Positions 20,219 through 30,228 of a stretch of DNA of 64,000 nucleotides are shown here, piece by piece. The DNA is from Linanthus parryae (Eukaryota > Streptophyta > Magnoliopsida > Ericales > Polemoniaceae), in the NCBI GenBank assembly GCA_023055425.1, contig JALGPY010000010.1, positions 50,776,165 to 50,840,164 of the forward strand, given 5' to 3'. Position 1 is the stretch's first letter; each line of letters starts with the position of its first letter. The notes below the pieces were generated by a model. That model saw nothing but the letters and a program-made list of their open reading frames with translations, was not told where the DNA came from and ran no database searches. Both the position numbers and the translations under genes were made by a program.

Positions 20219-21719
20219 TGATAAGACTGAAGCTCACGGACATTATAATATGAAATTACATGCAGAGAGATTAGCTCCTTGATGATGAAAGCTAGAAAAA
20301 CAAGCATAAGAATTAGCTAAGTATCAAAGCTTCAAAGCTTTGAGTTACTGTAGCAGTTCTTGTATGCTGAATTTGTCTAACTATTTTGTGCAGGTTTTTG
20401 GTTATGTTTTGATGATGATTGTTTTAGTTATATAGTTATATTAGGTAATCTACAATTCAAAGAGGATCACTGCAGGTTTAGATTGGATTGGAAATCCAAT
20501 ACACATTCTGAAGAAGTTAGCAGGCAAAGCTTCAAAGCTTTGAGAATTTTTTAAGTTACTCTTTACTGCTAAGTTCTTCTAATCATCTTGCTGTGTGCAA
20601 ATGGATTCAATGTTACTTGGATGTTGTTACATGCTGATTATTTTCTATTATTGTGAACACTATATTGGATATTAGATATATTCATGAGATTGAATATAAC
20701 TGTTAACTCAGAAGTATCACCAGACAGTCTAGCATGATCATTTCTTTATTTGTTAGGTGCTGTTTCAAGCAGATCTCTTTGCTAGATTGTATTGTTATTT
20801 GTTTGATCTTATTTGCTAATTATTCGCAGGTTTGTTTGACTTTCCAACGTCCATAAACAAATTGGCAGTGTACTCAGATTGAGCTGTTAACAGGAGCCTA
20901 AAAGATAAGAGATATTTTAGGAATTCTGTTCCTGAAATCTCTCAAGTTTGTTGCTGACTATAACAACTAGCCAAGTTTGAATTACAGAGACTATTTAGAT
21001 ACACATATGTTGTATTATTAAGGAGGGCAATAATCTGGGAAGATCAAATTGATACAGCTCTTCAAATCATTCTGGGAATCAATTCAAGCAGGCTGAAGAT
21101 CACTCAAATCCAGAAGAACTCTTCCAGGCTTTCAACAACTTATTCCTTCTGACTTCTTCTCTCTGTACTTATTTGTATAATCTTGTATGTATTTCTAAAC
21201 CTTACTAAACATAGTAGTTTGGTTGTTCAAGTTAACAATAAGAGTTTCTTATTGTTTCAACAGGTTGTAACCTGTAACTAGATAGGTTGGGAACCACAAG
21301 CTGTATAAGTGTAAGGTAGCTCACTTAGGCTTGAGATCTAGGGCTAAATTTGGGTGATTAATAAGAAGTTTTGTTTTAATCATGGAGGGATTAGAACCCT
21401 CAGGCAGAGGCTAGGTCCAATTATGACTGAACTCTGTAAAATATATTTGTCCTTGCTATTTACTTTTGCTGCTTTTACATACAGTTTAATTTTGGAAGTC
21501 TCAAAGCTTTGGAGCTTTCTAAGTCTCAAAGCTTTGAAGCCTCTATACTTTGCTATTATATCTTCCAGCTTCTCAGATCTATTTTAAAGCTTTGAGATAT
21601 CAACAGCTTGCTTTACTGAAGTTTCAAAAACTTGAGTTTTGGCAAAAGCTAGCATACTCTATTCAACCCCCCTTATAGAGTATTACTTGACTTGTTTACA
21701 CCTACATTAAACACTTTCA
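20219..21719 (+). mobile_element. 3' LTR of a SIRE/Maximus-type copia, 1.5 kb
   Basis: It starts TGATAAGACTGAAGC right after the polypurine tract and ends TTAAACACTTTCA. The last 80 bases (GCATACTCTATTCAACCCC...CACTTTCA) match the end of the LTRs at 30,229 and 38,067 read on the minus strand. It contains repeated palindromes of the type TTCAAAGCTTTGA (20,324; 20,521; 21,499; 21,525; 21,580). The flank to the right is in-frame gag of a Tat element (CAGAGGCATGAC...), so this SIRE inserted in that gag. Its left partner has been deleted. Confidence 0.85.
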
Positions 21720-23410
21720 CAGAGGCATGACGAAGAGGGGCTCGTCTTCATTAAGAGGTTCAGGGCCAAGTCCTTGGATGGTGTTGACTATGTCTTGGAA
21801 AGCCGACTGGTGGAAATATGCCTTCAGGGCATGCGTGATGAGTACAAAAGTATGCTAATCAATTTAAATATGCCTACCTTCTCAAGATTGATTGAAAGCA
21901 CCGGGAATGTGGAGCAATTGGTGGAAAGGATGAAAAAGAGATACGCTAGTGAGCGTACGCAGGCGAATCGTAGCTTCAATGTGGGAAAGTTCAATTACAA
22001 GCGGAAGGGAGACACCAATATACATGCAGTATCATCCCCTAACAAACAACAGCGGGCCGCACCCCAGGAAGCACCACCCTTGCCTTGTTCGATTGAAGAC
22101 GCAATAGAGCTTTTCAAAAGACGGCGCAAAGATGGGATCTTGTCAGCTCTAGAGCACAAACCCACAAGAGACCAGCTGCAGGATCTAAGGTAGTGGGAAT
22201 GCCATGGGCAGGTGCTACACCCGACCAGGGAGTGTAAAAAGCGCAGATGGTTGATAGACAGGAAGATAAAGGAGGGTCAGTTTGATGTTGATGAGACAAC
22301 AAAAGATGTACGCGACAATCCCCTACTGTCTCACGCGAGGAATGAGCCCAAGGGAAATGAGATAGCTATGATATCGATTACAAAACTTGAGGAGGTCGCG
22401 GATGCAGAGGCCCCGGTGGTCGCAAAAATCCATGAGGATGAGGACTACGACATCGACACAGAAGATTTGCGCTCTGAGCGGATGAAGAGCTCTGCCAAGT
22501 TCATTAATTTATTCGACGAAATGAACTTCTCGAGTGATTGTAGGCATGAGATGATAAATGACATCTTAAGGGTGGCAGAAGATTACGGAGAGGAGCTGGT
22601 CACTTCAAATGGCAAGGTAGTCAAAGCTGTTCGACCAAAGGGGCAGGTCATGACGTTTGACGAGTCGGACAAGAAAACTAAGGCTAATACTCAGAGGCCA
22701 CTATACGTGACAGCCAATATCAACCATGTTGAGTTCAAGAGAGCCTTTGTCGATGGTAGAGCCGCGGTGAATGTGATTCCGCTTAGCAACCTGGAGTTGG
22801 CAGGAATCTCACAGAGCAAGATTGTTAAGAGGCCCTTTCCATTGATGGGCTTCGGAAGTGAATCTAAAATGACCATAGGATGGATCCGCTTGGGAATCCA
22901 GATTGGGCAAATTAGCTGTTCTGCCAAGTTCCACATCATTGATGCCAACACGACTACCACATGATCATCGGTCGAGCATGGATCCATCGCTTTGACGCCG
23001 TACCGTCTACGGCTCACCAAGTAATGAAGGCTATCTGGAAAGGCAGGTTGGTCTCAATACCCGCCTCGGTGAACCACTTCAATCTATAAGAAGCACATTT
23101 TTCCTAGGCCGTATGCTTTACACAGATGGCAGAGGATGCTACTTTAGCTCTGTTTCGGTCAACTCTCCTACCTAAGTGGGAAGACATCAAAGGCCAGTAA
23201 GTGGCCGGAGTAATGGTGATGCGAGAGGAACCTAAGGGGGGGGGGGTTACTCGCGTGGGAGAAAGCTCCTAGGGTTACCTACAACAAGGGGAGTGTCTAT
23301 ACCCTAAAGAGATTCGTCGAGCATGAATATAAGGGCAAGCAGGTAGGTAGTTTCTACTCTGATGGAAAAAAGTGTTACCGCATCTCAAAGCTGCCACGGG
23401 ACTACCACCA
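21720..23410 (+). pseudogene. Ty3/gypsy Tat-lineage gag-protease, 5'-truncated and broken
   Basis: The frame runs from the SIRE junction: IKRFRAKSLDGVDY (continuation of the retrotransposon gag domain), a basic linker, a zinc-knuckle-like WECHGQVLHPTRECKK preceded by a stop (22,192), an acidic EDEDYDIDTEDLRSERM stretch and FDEMNFSSDC. The aspartic protease region follows (AFVDGRAAVNVIPL, where the active-site DGGA is changed to DGRA, then IGWIRLGIQIG). It ends with YSDGKKCYRISKL near 23,395, equivalent to the end of gag-protease in the Tat element at 53,844. It is closely related to, but clearly diverged from, that element. Stops at about 22,192 and 22,962 and frameshifts near 22,960 and 23,240 (a run of nine G) make it dead. 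Confidence 0.9.
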
Positions 23411-23559
23411 CTCCAAAACCAAATCAAAATGCGAAGGTATTGTACTTTGCCTTCTCTATCTACTATGATTTGCGTTTAATACTCTAAAACCCTAGAATTT
23501 CCGCTCAGAGGGTTCCATTAATAATGATAGCCCTCCCATAAGAGGAGCTCTTTTGTCCA
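23411..23559 (+). other. post-gag spacer at the position where pol is missing
   Basis: About 150 bases join the end of gag-protease to the hairpin array. The phrase CCCTCCCATAAGAGGAG (about 23,532-23,548) resembles the CTCCCATATGAGGG motif that in the complete Tat element lies after pol (49,966-50,045). The jump from gag to post-pol sequence marks an internal deletion of the whole RT-RNase H-integrase region. Confidence 0.6.
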
Positions 23560-24470
23560 TGTGCCAGACTCGTTCTACCACTTTATAGCAGACCACCAAA
23601 GCCGATCTGTTCAAATAGCAGTCCAGCACGTTTTAAAAGCCTATCTGTTTAGATCGCAGCAATATGCGAGCATAAGCCTATATGCCAAGATAGTAGTCAT
23701 CCGAAAATAAAAGCCTATCAATTTAGATAGAAGCAAAACAGGAAGCATAAGCCTATCTGTCTAGGTAGCAGCCATTCGCAAAGAAAAGGCCTATCTGTTT
23801 AGATAGCAGCTAAACGCGACCAAGCCTATCTGTTTAGATAGCAGCAAAAAGCAAACTAAAAAGCTTATCTGTTTAGATAGCAGCTAAACACGATCAAGCC
23901 TATCTGTTTAGATAGCAGCAAAAAGCAAACTAAAAACCTTGTATGTTTAGATAGCAGCTAAACGCGATCAAGCCTATCTGTTTAGATAGCAGCGAAAAGT
24001 AAACTAAAAAGCCTATCTCTTTAGATAGCAGCTAAACACGATCAAGCCTATCTGTTTAGATAGCATCAAAAATAAAACTAAAAAAGCCTATCTGTTTAGA
24101 TAGCAGCTAAACGCGATCAAGCCTATCTGTTTAGATAGTAGCTAAAAGCAAAATAAGAAGCATATCTGTTTAGATAGCAGCTAAACGTGACTAAGCCTAT
24201 CTGTTTAGATAGCAGCAAATTACAAAAAGCCTACTCAACTGAATAGCAGCCAAAATAAAAATTAAAAAGTCGATCTAATTTAGAAAAAAACAAGCGCTCG
24301 CATGCAAACCCAAGTCTATCTTCTTAGATAAATACATGGGCCCACGGCGGCCAGAATGCGCGTTTATCCATTGGCAAGAAAAAATGCAAACTCAAGTCTA
24401 TTTTATTAGATGAAACAGCCGAAACGAGACTAAAACTTATCTGTTTAGATAGCAGCTCAAAGCAAGCGCT
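23560..24470 (+). repeat. hairpin minisatellite, alternating 35- and 39-bp units
   Basis: The core CTATCTGTTTAGATAG (a 6-bp stem with a GTTT loop) followed by CAGC recurs about 20 times. From 23,789 the starts are at 23,789, 23,824, 23,863, 23,898, 23,937, 23,972, 24,011, 24,046, 24,086, 24,121, 24,160 and 24,195, spacings of 35 and 39 (once 40) in strict alternation. So a 74-bp dimer with linkers TAAACGCGATCAA and AAAAAGCAAACTAAAAA has been amplified. Outer units are more diverged. The complete Tat element has an array with the same core and orientation relative to its gag at 49,280-49,905. Confidence 0.92.
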
Positions 24471-24657
24471 TACAATGGAAAGCATTTTCAAAACAAAATC
24501 AAAGGTTTTCGGAAAAGGACATTCGAGATTCCTACATAGGACTCTAAAAGCTACGAAAGCTAAATGCGCCGTTGTTGATGTCCCGCCATTGTCGACGTCC
24601 GAGATCAAAACAGAACCCTTGTTGATGACCCTGACATGGTGAGATGCCAGATGAACT

Positions 24658-25014
24658 TCAAATCATAGAGACTGCTGTTGTGGAGAATAAATGGGAGAAC
24701 ATCTCACGGGGTAGGAAGATAATTAGGCATAAGAAAGAAGCACCTCCACTCGTTGCTCCCTGGCTTGAGCAATGGTGGCAAATAGTTCTCCACTGGAAAA
24801 CCACCGGAGATGCACCCCGCTCATTACTTGCTGGTTTAAGAATTGGAGCAAGATAACTCTTCGCCAGAGGTCCACCGGAGATAATCCCTGCATACATGAC
24901 GGGGAAAAAGATGTCTTCGTTCCAACAGAAGAGCTTACACCACTGGTCTTCAAAAAGACCAGGCGAGTCAGAAGCTTCTTCCGTGAGTTCCTTGGGAGCC
25001 ATTATATAGCACAA
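24658..25014 (-). CDS. antisense ORF of the pol-less Tat element (unknown protein)
   Basis: On the minus strand, opposite to gag, 25,014 to 24,658 is open for 118 codons (APKELTEEASDSPGLFED, then WNEDIFFPVMYAG, then SYLAPILKPASNERG). Within it a sequence of about 70 bases is tandemly repeated: ATCTCCGGTGG...AACCAGCAAG and ATCTCCGGTGG...AGCCAGGGAG. The second unit fits best in a +1 frame, so a frameshift lies between them. I know no family for it. A TATA-like box lies about 150 bases upstream (25,161-25,168). The plus-strand ORF at 48,088-48,435 of the larger Tat element occupies the equivalent place and has short similar stretches (SG.LPP, TLLPTRNERRISP). Confidence 0.4.
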   Translation of the reverse strand: MCYIMAPKELTEEASDSPGLFEDQWCKLFCWNEDIFFPVMYAGIISGGPLAKSYLAPILKPASNERGASPVVFQWRTICHHCSSQGATSGGASFLCLIIFLPREMFSHLFSTTAVSMI

Positions 25015-25391
25015 TGCACAAGTTCAATCTTGGAGGACCAGAGCTGATACGGATTGAAAATGGGTAAGAAGCAATAAAAAGGAATGACAAGGACTCATGA
25101 GAGGTGGAATTTTGTCAATTGCAAGAACCCAGATGAAGAACGAAATAGCAGAGAAGGGGGTTTAAGTAGCCCTCAAAGACTGAAGAGTCGCGACTGCTGA
25201 CGATTCAGCAAACGCTTCGGTACCCGGCAAAATTGACAACCAATCAGAAGCGTTCTGAGTGATTCTTGCCTCGAAAACCGGCAAAAACATGTGAGATGCG
25301 TCTGTTCAAATTTTGCAGAGACCACGCTTCATCATAGACTAGACGGTGCTTCCAAACCCTAGGCAATCATAGCTACGCTTGGGGGCTAGAT
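25015..25391. other. Tat 3' region between antisense ORF and LTR
   Basis: Non-coding in sense. It carries the antisense leader and promoter and ends in the polypurine tract GCTTGGGGGCTAGA (about 25,377-25,390) next to the LTR. Confidence 0.5.
25161..25168 (-). promoter_or_regulatory. TATA-like box of the antisense promoter
   Basis: Minus strand: GGGCTACTTAAACCCCC, then CTTCTCTGC...TTCTTCATCTGGGTTCTT. It parallels the plus-strand GGGTCTATATAAACCCTGC...TTTGGGTTCTTCATCCC at 48,040-48,085 of the larger Tat element; there the box is a perfect TATATAAA. Same order of words at the same place relative to the array. Confidence 0.5.
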
Positions 25392-25987
25392 TGTGCTTTC
25401 CAGACAGACGGATCACAGCCACATGGCAGCTATCCAGCACACCTAGCTGTGCTTCATGTACACCGGATGACTACCTATGCTTATCCACTTGGGGGCTGTG
25501 AGACAAGGCCCTCGCGTACCAACACGAGACTTTTAGGGACTTAGCGGTTTGGAGGCTAAAGAAAGGCCCATCGCGCGGGAGCGACAACCAAGCTCGCGCG
25601 CGACCTCTGGTAACTGACGGAGAGGTTTAAGGCTCGTGCATCCCATAAATGCGGACGAACTCATAACGGTCTCTGATATGTACGGGCAGGTGCGTAACGG
25701 TCCCTATATATGCGGCCGAACGTGCCGTTACAGGGGCTATCATTAAGCCGCCATTTATGGTGCACTAACCCCCCCTCACAACGGTCACTTCGCGACCATA
25801 TATAGGATCGTTAGATCCCTATTTCAAGGCTCTTAGACACTTGAATCTCTTGCTAGTCTACTTTCTCACTTCCAAGAGCACTTACCGTTGCTTACTCTCT
25901 GCCTACGCACACCCTATATCTCTCTGTGTTCTAATCTCCTACTTGAGGTGTACACTTGGATTTCCCTTGAGGATTTCCTTGTACACA
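25392..25987 (+). mobile_element. 3' LTR of the pol-less Tat element
   Basis: It begins TGTGCTTTCCAGACAGACGG after the purine tract and ends GAGGTGTACACTTGG...CTTGTACACA. It aligns with the LTR of the 15.2-kb Tat element read on its sense strand: shared GTAACGGTCCCTATATA, GAACGTGCCGTTA, TTAAGCCGCCATT, CAACGGTCAC, CTTACTCTCT and the GTGTACAC...TTGT(A/G)CACA end. A TATATAGGATCGT box lies near 25,799. The next base belongs to copia RT, so the Tat element had inserted into a copia element. Confidence 0.85.
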
Positions 25988-27140
25988 CCTACAAAGATCC
26001 ATTTATGGATTAAAGCAAGATTCTAGGAGTCGGAATCAACGTTTTGATGACATGGTCATGGATTTTGACTTTATCAAGAACGAAGATGAGCCATTTGTTT
26101 ACAAGAAGGTTAATGGGAGCTCTGTAGTGTTTCTGGTCTTGTATATGGATGACATACTGCTCATTGGAAACCACATTCCTACTTTGCAGTCTGTTAAAGA
26201 TTGGCAAGGAAAGTGTTTCACAATGAAGGACTTAGGGGATGCAGCTTATATACTTGGTATCAAGATCTATAGGGATAGATCTAGAAATCTTCTTGGCCTA
26301 AGCCAAAGTACATATATAGACAAGGTGTTGAAACAGTTCAACATGCAAGATTCCAAGAAGGGATTCTTGCCCATGTCGCATGGAGTCACTCTCTCTAAGA
26401 CAGACTGTCCTTCCAATGAGATTGAGAAGGACCGCAGTAGGAAACCCTATGCTTCGGCCATATGATCCATCATGTACGCCATGTTGTGTACTAGACCAGA
26501 CATATCATACGCTGAGTATGAAAAGCAGATATCAGTCCAATCCGGGTGAGAGTCACTGGATTGCTGTCGAGAACATCCTAATAAAGTACTTGAGAAGAAC
26601 TAAGGATGCATTCTTGATATTTGGAGGTAAGGAAGAGCTAAGTGTAATTGGTTACACTGATGCAAGCTTCCAAACCGACAAAGATTACTACAGACCTCCG
26701 TCGAGATACATGTTTTGCCTGAACGGGGGAGCTGTGAGCGGGAAGAGTTCAAAGCAAGGGACAGTTGCTGATTCTACAACTGAAGCTGAGTACATTGCTG
26801 CTGCGGAAGCAGCAAAAGAGGCAGTTTGGATAAAGAAGTTTATCACGGATCTCGGTGTGGTCCCTAGCAACGTGGATCCCATGGAGTTGTATTGTGACAA
26901 CTCTGGAGCGATCGCACAAGCCAAGGAACCAAGATCACACCATAAATCGAAGCATGTACTTAGGAGATTACATCTTATTCGTGATATGATCGATAGAGGA
27001 GATGTGAAGATGTGAAAGATTCCAACGGATGACAATCTTTCAGATCCGCTCACAAAGCCACTTGCGTAGAGAAAGCATGAAGGGCACACTAGATCTATAG
27101 GCATACGAGATGCACAAGATTGGCTCTAGTGCAAGTGGGA
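25988..27140 (+). pseudogene. Ty1/copia RT and RNase H, degenerate (copia B)
   Basis: Starting at the LTR edge of the Tat element: SIYGL-like entry (25,998-26,015), FIKNEDEPFVYKKVNGSSVVFLVL, the RT active site YMDD (26,142-26,153), DLGDAAYILGIKIYRDRS (26,228-26,282). After a stop at 26,463 and frameshifts comes RNase H with IGYTDASFQTDKDYYRPPSR, STTEAEYIAAAEAAKEAVW (26,776-26,830), ELYCDNSGAIAQAKE (26,884-26,928) and HLIRDMIDRGDVKM. It ends in a purine tract (GCAAGTGGGAGAC) at 27,143. It is the same family as copia A and C. The 5' half of this copy is not in the window. Confidence 0.9.
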
Positions 27141-27143
27141 GAC

Positions 27144-27345
27144 TATTGGAATAGGTGCCCTAGAGGCAATCTATATTTAGTATGAAAAATGTTTTGGCTA
27201 GAATATTCATTTATTAATTATTGAAATATTTAATACAATGAAATCCTTAGATACAATGTGTTGTTTATCTTAAATATCTCTAGTCCATTATATTGGTTAA
27301 TAGGACGATCAAATATAGACTAGTATGAGTGTAGATTGGTATGGG
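27144..27345 (+). mobile_element. LTR fragment shared by copia B and copia A
   Basis: TATTGGAATAGGTGCCCTAGAGGCAATCT... aligns with the start of the LTR at 40,837 (TGTTGGAGTAGACGCCCTAG) for about 200 bases, with the terminal TG changed to TA. Similarity ends near 27,345; the remaining 1.1 kb of LTR is missing and a gag leader follows. It serves as the 3' LTR of copia B and the only remnant of the 5' LTR of copia A. Confidence 0.8.
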
Positions 27346-27532
27346 GAAGCGAAATATGGTGAAATATGGATCTTAGCCCACTAGAATGTATATGATATTT
27401 TCCGCATTAAAGGTGAGGGCTATTGATCCGAGAAAAATAGTGGAAGTTATATTTAATAATCTAGCCATTGTTAAAGGTAGTTAATTGTTAAAAATACTAA
27501 AATTTCATATTTCTCATTTTGTAGAATTTGAA

Positions 27533-30000
27533 ATGGCAAACAATCAACAAGAATTGACTTCATCCATACAATATGTCCTTGAGAAGGACAATTTGTCTGG
27601 AACAAATTTTCTTGACTGGTACAGAAACTTGAGAATTATTCTCAAGCAAGAAATGAAACTGTATGTCTTAGACATTCCTATTCCAGAACCACCAGCTGAG
27701 GATGTTGTTCTAGCTATTGCGAGAGCACATCAGAAACATGTGGATAATTCTAATGATGTGACTTGTCTCATGCTTTGCACCATAAACTTTGAGCTTTAGA
27801 AGCAACATGAGAAGGGGTATGATATGATTGTACATTTGAAACAGCTTTTCCAAGAGCAGGCGAGGCATGAGCGGTATGAAGTATCTATAGCACTGTTCAA
27901 GTGAAGTCTGTCAGAAGGGAACCTAGTCGGGCCTCATGTACTCCGTATGATTGGATAAATGGACACTCGCGAGAGGTTAGGCTTCCCATTCGTCCAAGAG
28001 TTGGCAACTGATCTCATCATGCAATCGTAGCTGAATAGTTATAACCAGTTCATCATGAACTATAACATGAACGAGTTCAACAAACCTGTGTAAGACCTGC
28101 TCAATACGTTGAGGACGGATGAATAGAGGATTAACAAAGGAAAAGGCAAGGCCATAATGATGGCCAACAAAGGGAAGAGCAAGCGAGTTTCTTCTACCTT
28201 CAAAGTAAATAGAAAGAAAGTTGTAAAATCCAAGTAAGTTGCCTTAAAGTCTCATGGTGGCGTCTCTAAGGGCGCATGTCACTATTGTAGTAACACAGGC
28301 CAGTGGAAGAGGAACTGCCCCAAGTATCTGGAGGATAAAAAGTTTGGAATAGTGATTCCACAACCACTAGGTATTTTTGTTATAAATTTAAATTTTTCTA
28401 TCTCTTTATATTTGGTATTGGATACTGGATGTGCATCTTGTCAAAATGTTCAGGATTTAAAGAGAGACGACTGGCAAAATGGGAGATAGACTTGCGCGTC
28501 AGAAATGGACCAAGAGTTGCTGCATTAGCCGTAGGCGTTTATGAGTTATCTTTTCCTTCTGGAGTTTTTTTGGAATTATACAATTTCTATTATGTGCCTG
28601 ATATGAGCAAAAAAATTATTTCTATTTCTTTTTTGGACGAGAAAGATTTTCTATTTCTTGTTTGGACGAGAAATGTTTTTTTATTAAAATAAAGGACAAG
28701 TGTTGTATCATTTATTTTGATGGTATATACTATTGTAATGCGCTTTTGTCTAATTGATTGTACTCCTTGATCTAAATAATTTTGTCTATAAAATAAATAC
28801 AAAGAGGATTAAAACTAATATTTTAAATCCTACTTATCTATGGTATTGTCGTTTACCTTATAAACGAGAAACACATTTCTGGACTCCACAAGGATGTATT
28901 TATAGACTCATTTGGTTATGAATCATATGAGACATGTGAATCCTGTTTAATAGGAAAAATGACAAAATCCAATTTCAAAAAGAAAGGTGAGAGGACTAGT
29001 GAGTTATTGGCACTCATACATACTGATGTGTGTGGACCGTTTCTCACGCCTGCCAGAGGGGGTAATTTTTATTTCATTACATTTACTGATGACTTCAGTA
29101 GATATGGGTTTGTATACCTTATGAAGGCCAAACCTGAATCATTTGAAAAGTTCAATGAATTCAAGAATGAAGAATAAAAGAAAATTGGCAAGAGTATTAA
29201 GGCTCGGATCGTGGAGGAGAATATTTAGGCAAAGAGTTTGACGACTATCTTAGAGAGTGTGGGATCTTGTACCAACTCACTCCACCCGTAACACCACAGT
29301 GGAATGGAATGTCCGGGAAGAGGAATCGCACCTTGTTGGACATGGTGCGGTCGATGATGTGTCAGACAGATCTTCATATATCGTTTTGGGGACATGCTCT
29401 ATTGACTGCAGCTTTTACCATTAACTGTGTTTCATCCAAGTTGGTCATGAAGAAGCCATATGATATATGGACTGGGAGGCATCCCATAGTGTCGTTTATG
29501 AAGATTTGGGGTTGTGACGTCTATGTAAAGCGTTTACAAAAAGACAAGCTCGGACCTAAGTCATATAAGTGTAAGTTTGTGCGATATCCTAAGGAAACGA
29601 AAGGATATTATTTCTACAATCCAACGGAGAACAAAGTGTTTGTTTCCCGGACCCGTGTGTTTCCCGAAAGAGATTTCTTATCTAAAGAAGCCAGTGGGAG
29701 GACTGTAGAACTTGAAGAAGTTCAAGAATCACAAAACACTAACCCTACAATGGAGCATGAGCAGGAACCACAAACCTTTGTGGAGCAACCAGTTCAAGCA
29801 ACACATGAACTCCGTAGGTCGCGTAGGGTACGTCAGTAGCCAGAGATGTATGGAATTCTCTTGACTGAGATCAATGACGTACTACTCACGGATGATGAGC
29901 CTACTACCTATGGAGAGGCCATGAAAGGGCCAAACTCAAAGAAGTGGCTTGAAGCCATGAGATCCGAAATGGAATCCATGTACACCAACAAAGTTTGGAC
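27533..30000 (+). pseudogene. copia A gag, protease, integrase and start of RT (first half)
   Basis: Gag starts at 27,533 (MANNQQELTSSIQYVLEKDN, then LSGTNFLDWYRNLRIIL) and hits a stop at 27,797. The zinc knuckle at 28,277-28,318 reads C-x2-C-x4-Q-x4-C: the histidine codon is now CAG (28,301). Protease DTGCAS is near 28,420. Integrase pieces: LIHTDVCGPFLTPARGGNFYFI (28,990-29,075), FTDDFSRYGFVYLMKA, QLTPPVTPQWNGMSGKRNRTL (29,270-29,335), DIWTGRHP. Before RT comes an E/Q-rich linker ending RRSRRVRQ and a stop at 29,837; RT starts EAMKGPNSKKWLEAMRSEMESMYTNKVW and is cut at 30,000. It resumes at 39,360, beyond the SIRE insertion. Confidence 0.9.
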
Positions 30001-30018
30001 CCGTGTGTTTCCCGAAAG
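29997..30018. other. 22-bp filler DNA at an insertion junction
   Basis: Bases 29,997-30,018 are identical to 29,649-29,670, 348 bp upstream in the same element. The left edge shares GGAC with the local sequence, and the right edge shares GAAAG with the start of the SIRE-derived stretch (37,852-37,856). The piece therefore bridges two microhomologies and belongs to neither partner. Confidence 0.88.
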
Positions 30019-30228
30019 TATGAGGTCCATTTTGGATTATGGTCCAAAGCTCTAGATCTTGATCAATTATAAACATTTTCATGAGAGCTTTCCAGTGACC
30101 AAAATTTTCTCCACAGAATAGAGGAGGTCTGTTAGCAGCTCTTCCCTGTGAGAAACCACCATCACCTGCAGTACTCATGATCACCAGATGGTTAAATCTT
30201 ATACAGTGATACAAGTTCTGATACCAAT
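30019..30228 (-). pseudogene. duplicated SIRE gag start next to the 3' LTR
   Basis: These 210 bases repeat 37,857-38,066 almost exactly. They encode on the minus strand the first about 53 residues of gag (ATG at 30,178: MSTAGDGGFSQGRAANRPPL, then FCGENFGHWKALMKMF) and the primer-binding site. Read on the minus strand the element is LTR - internal - LTR - start of internal, as in a tandem pair truncated inside the second unit's gag. Confidence 0.9.

Noticed and set aside
23560..24470. Regular repeats with spacers, superficially CRISPR-like
   Set aside because: The linkers are only two alternating sequences, not unique spacers. The setting is a plant retrotransposon with a second array of the same core in a relative. 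It is a minisatellite.
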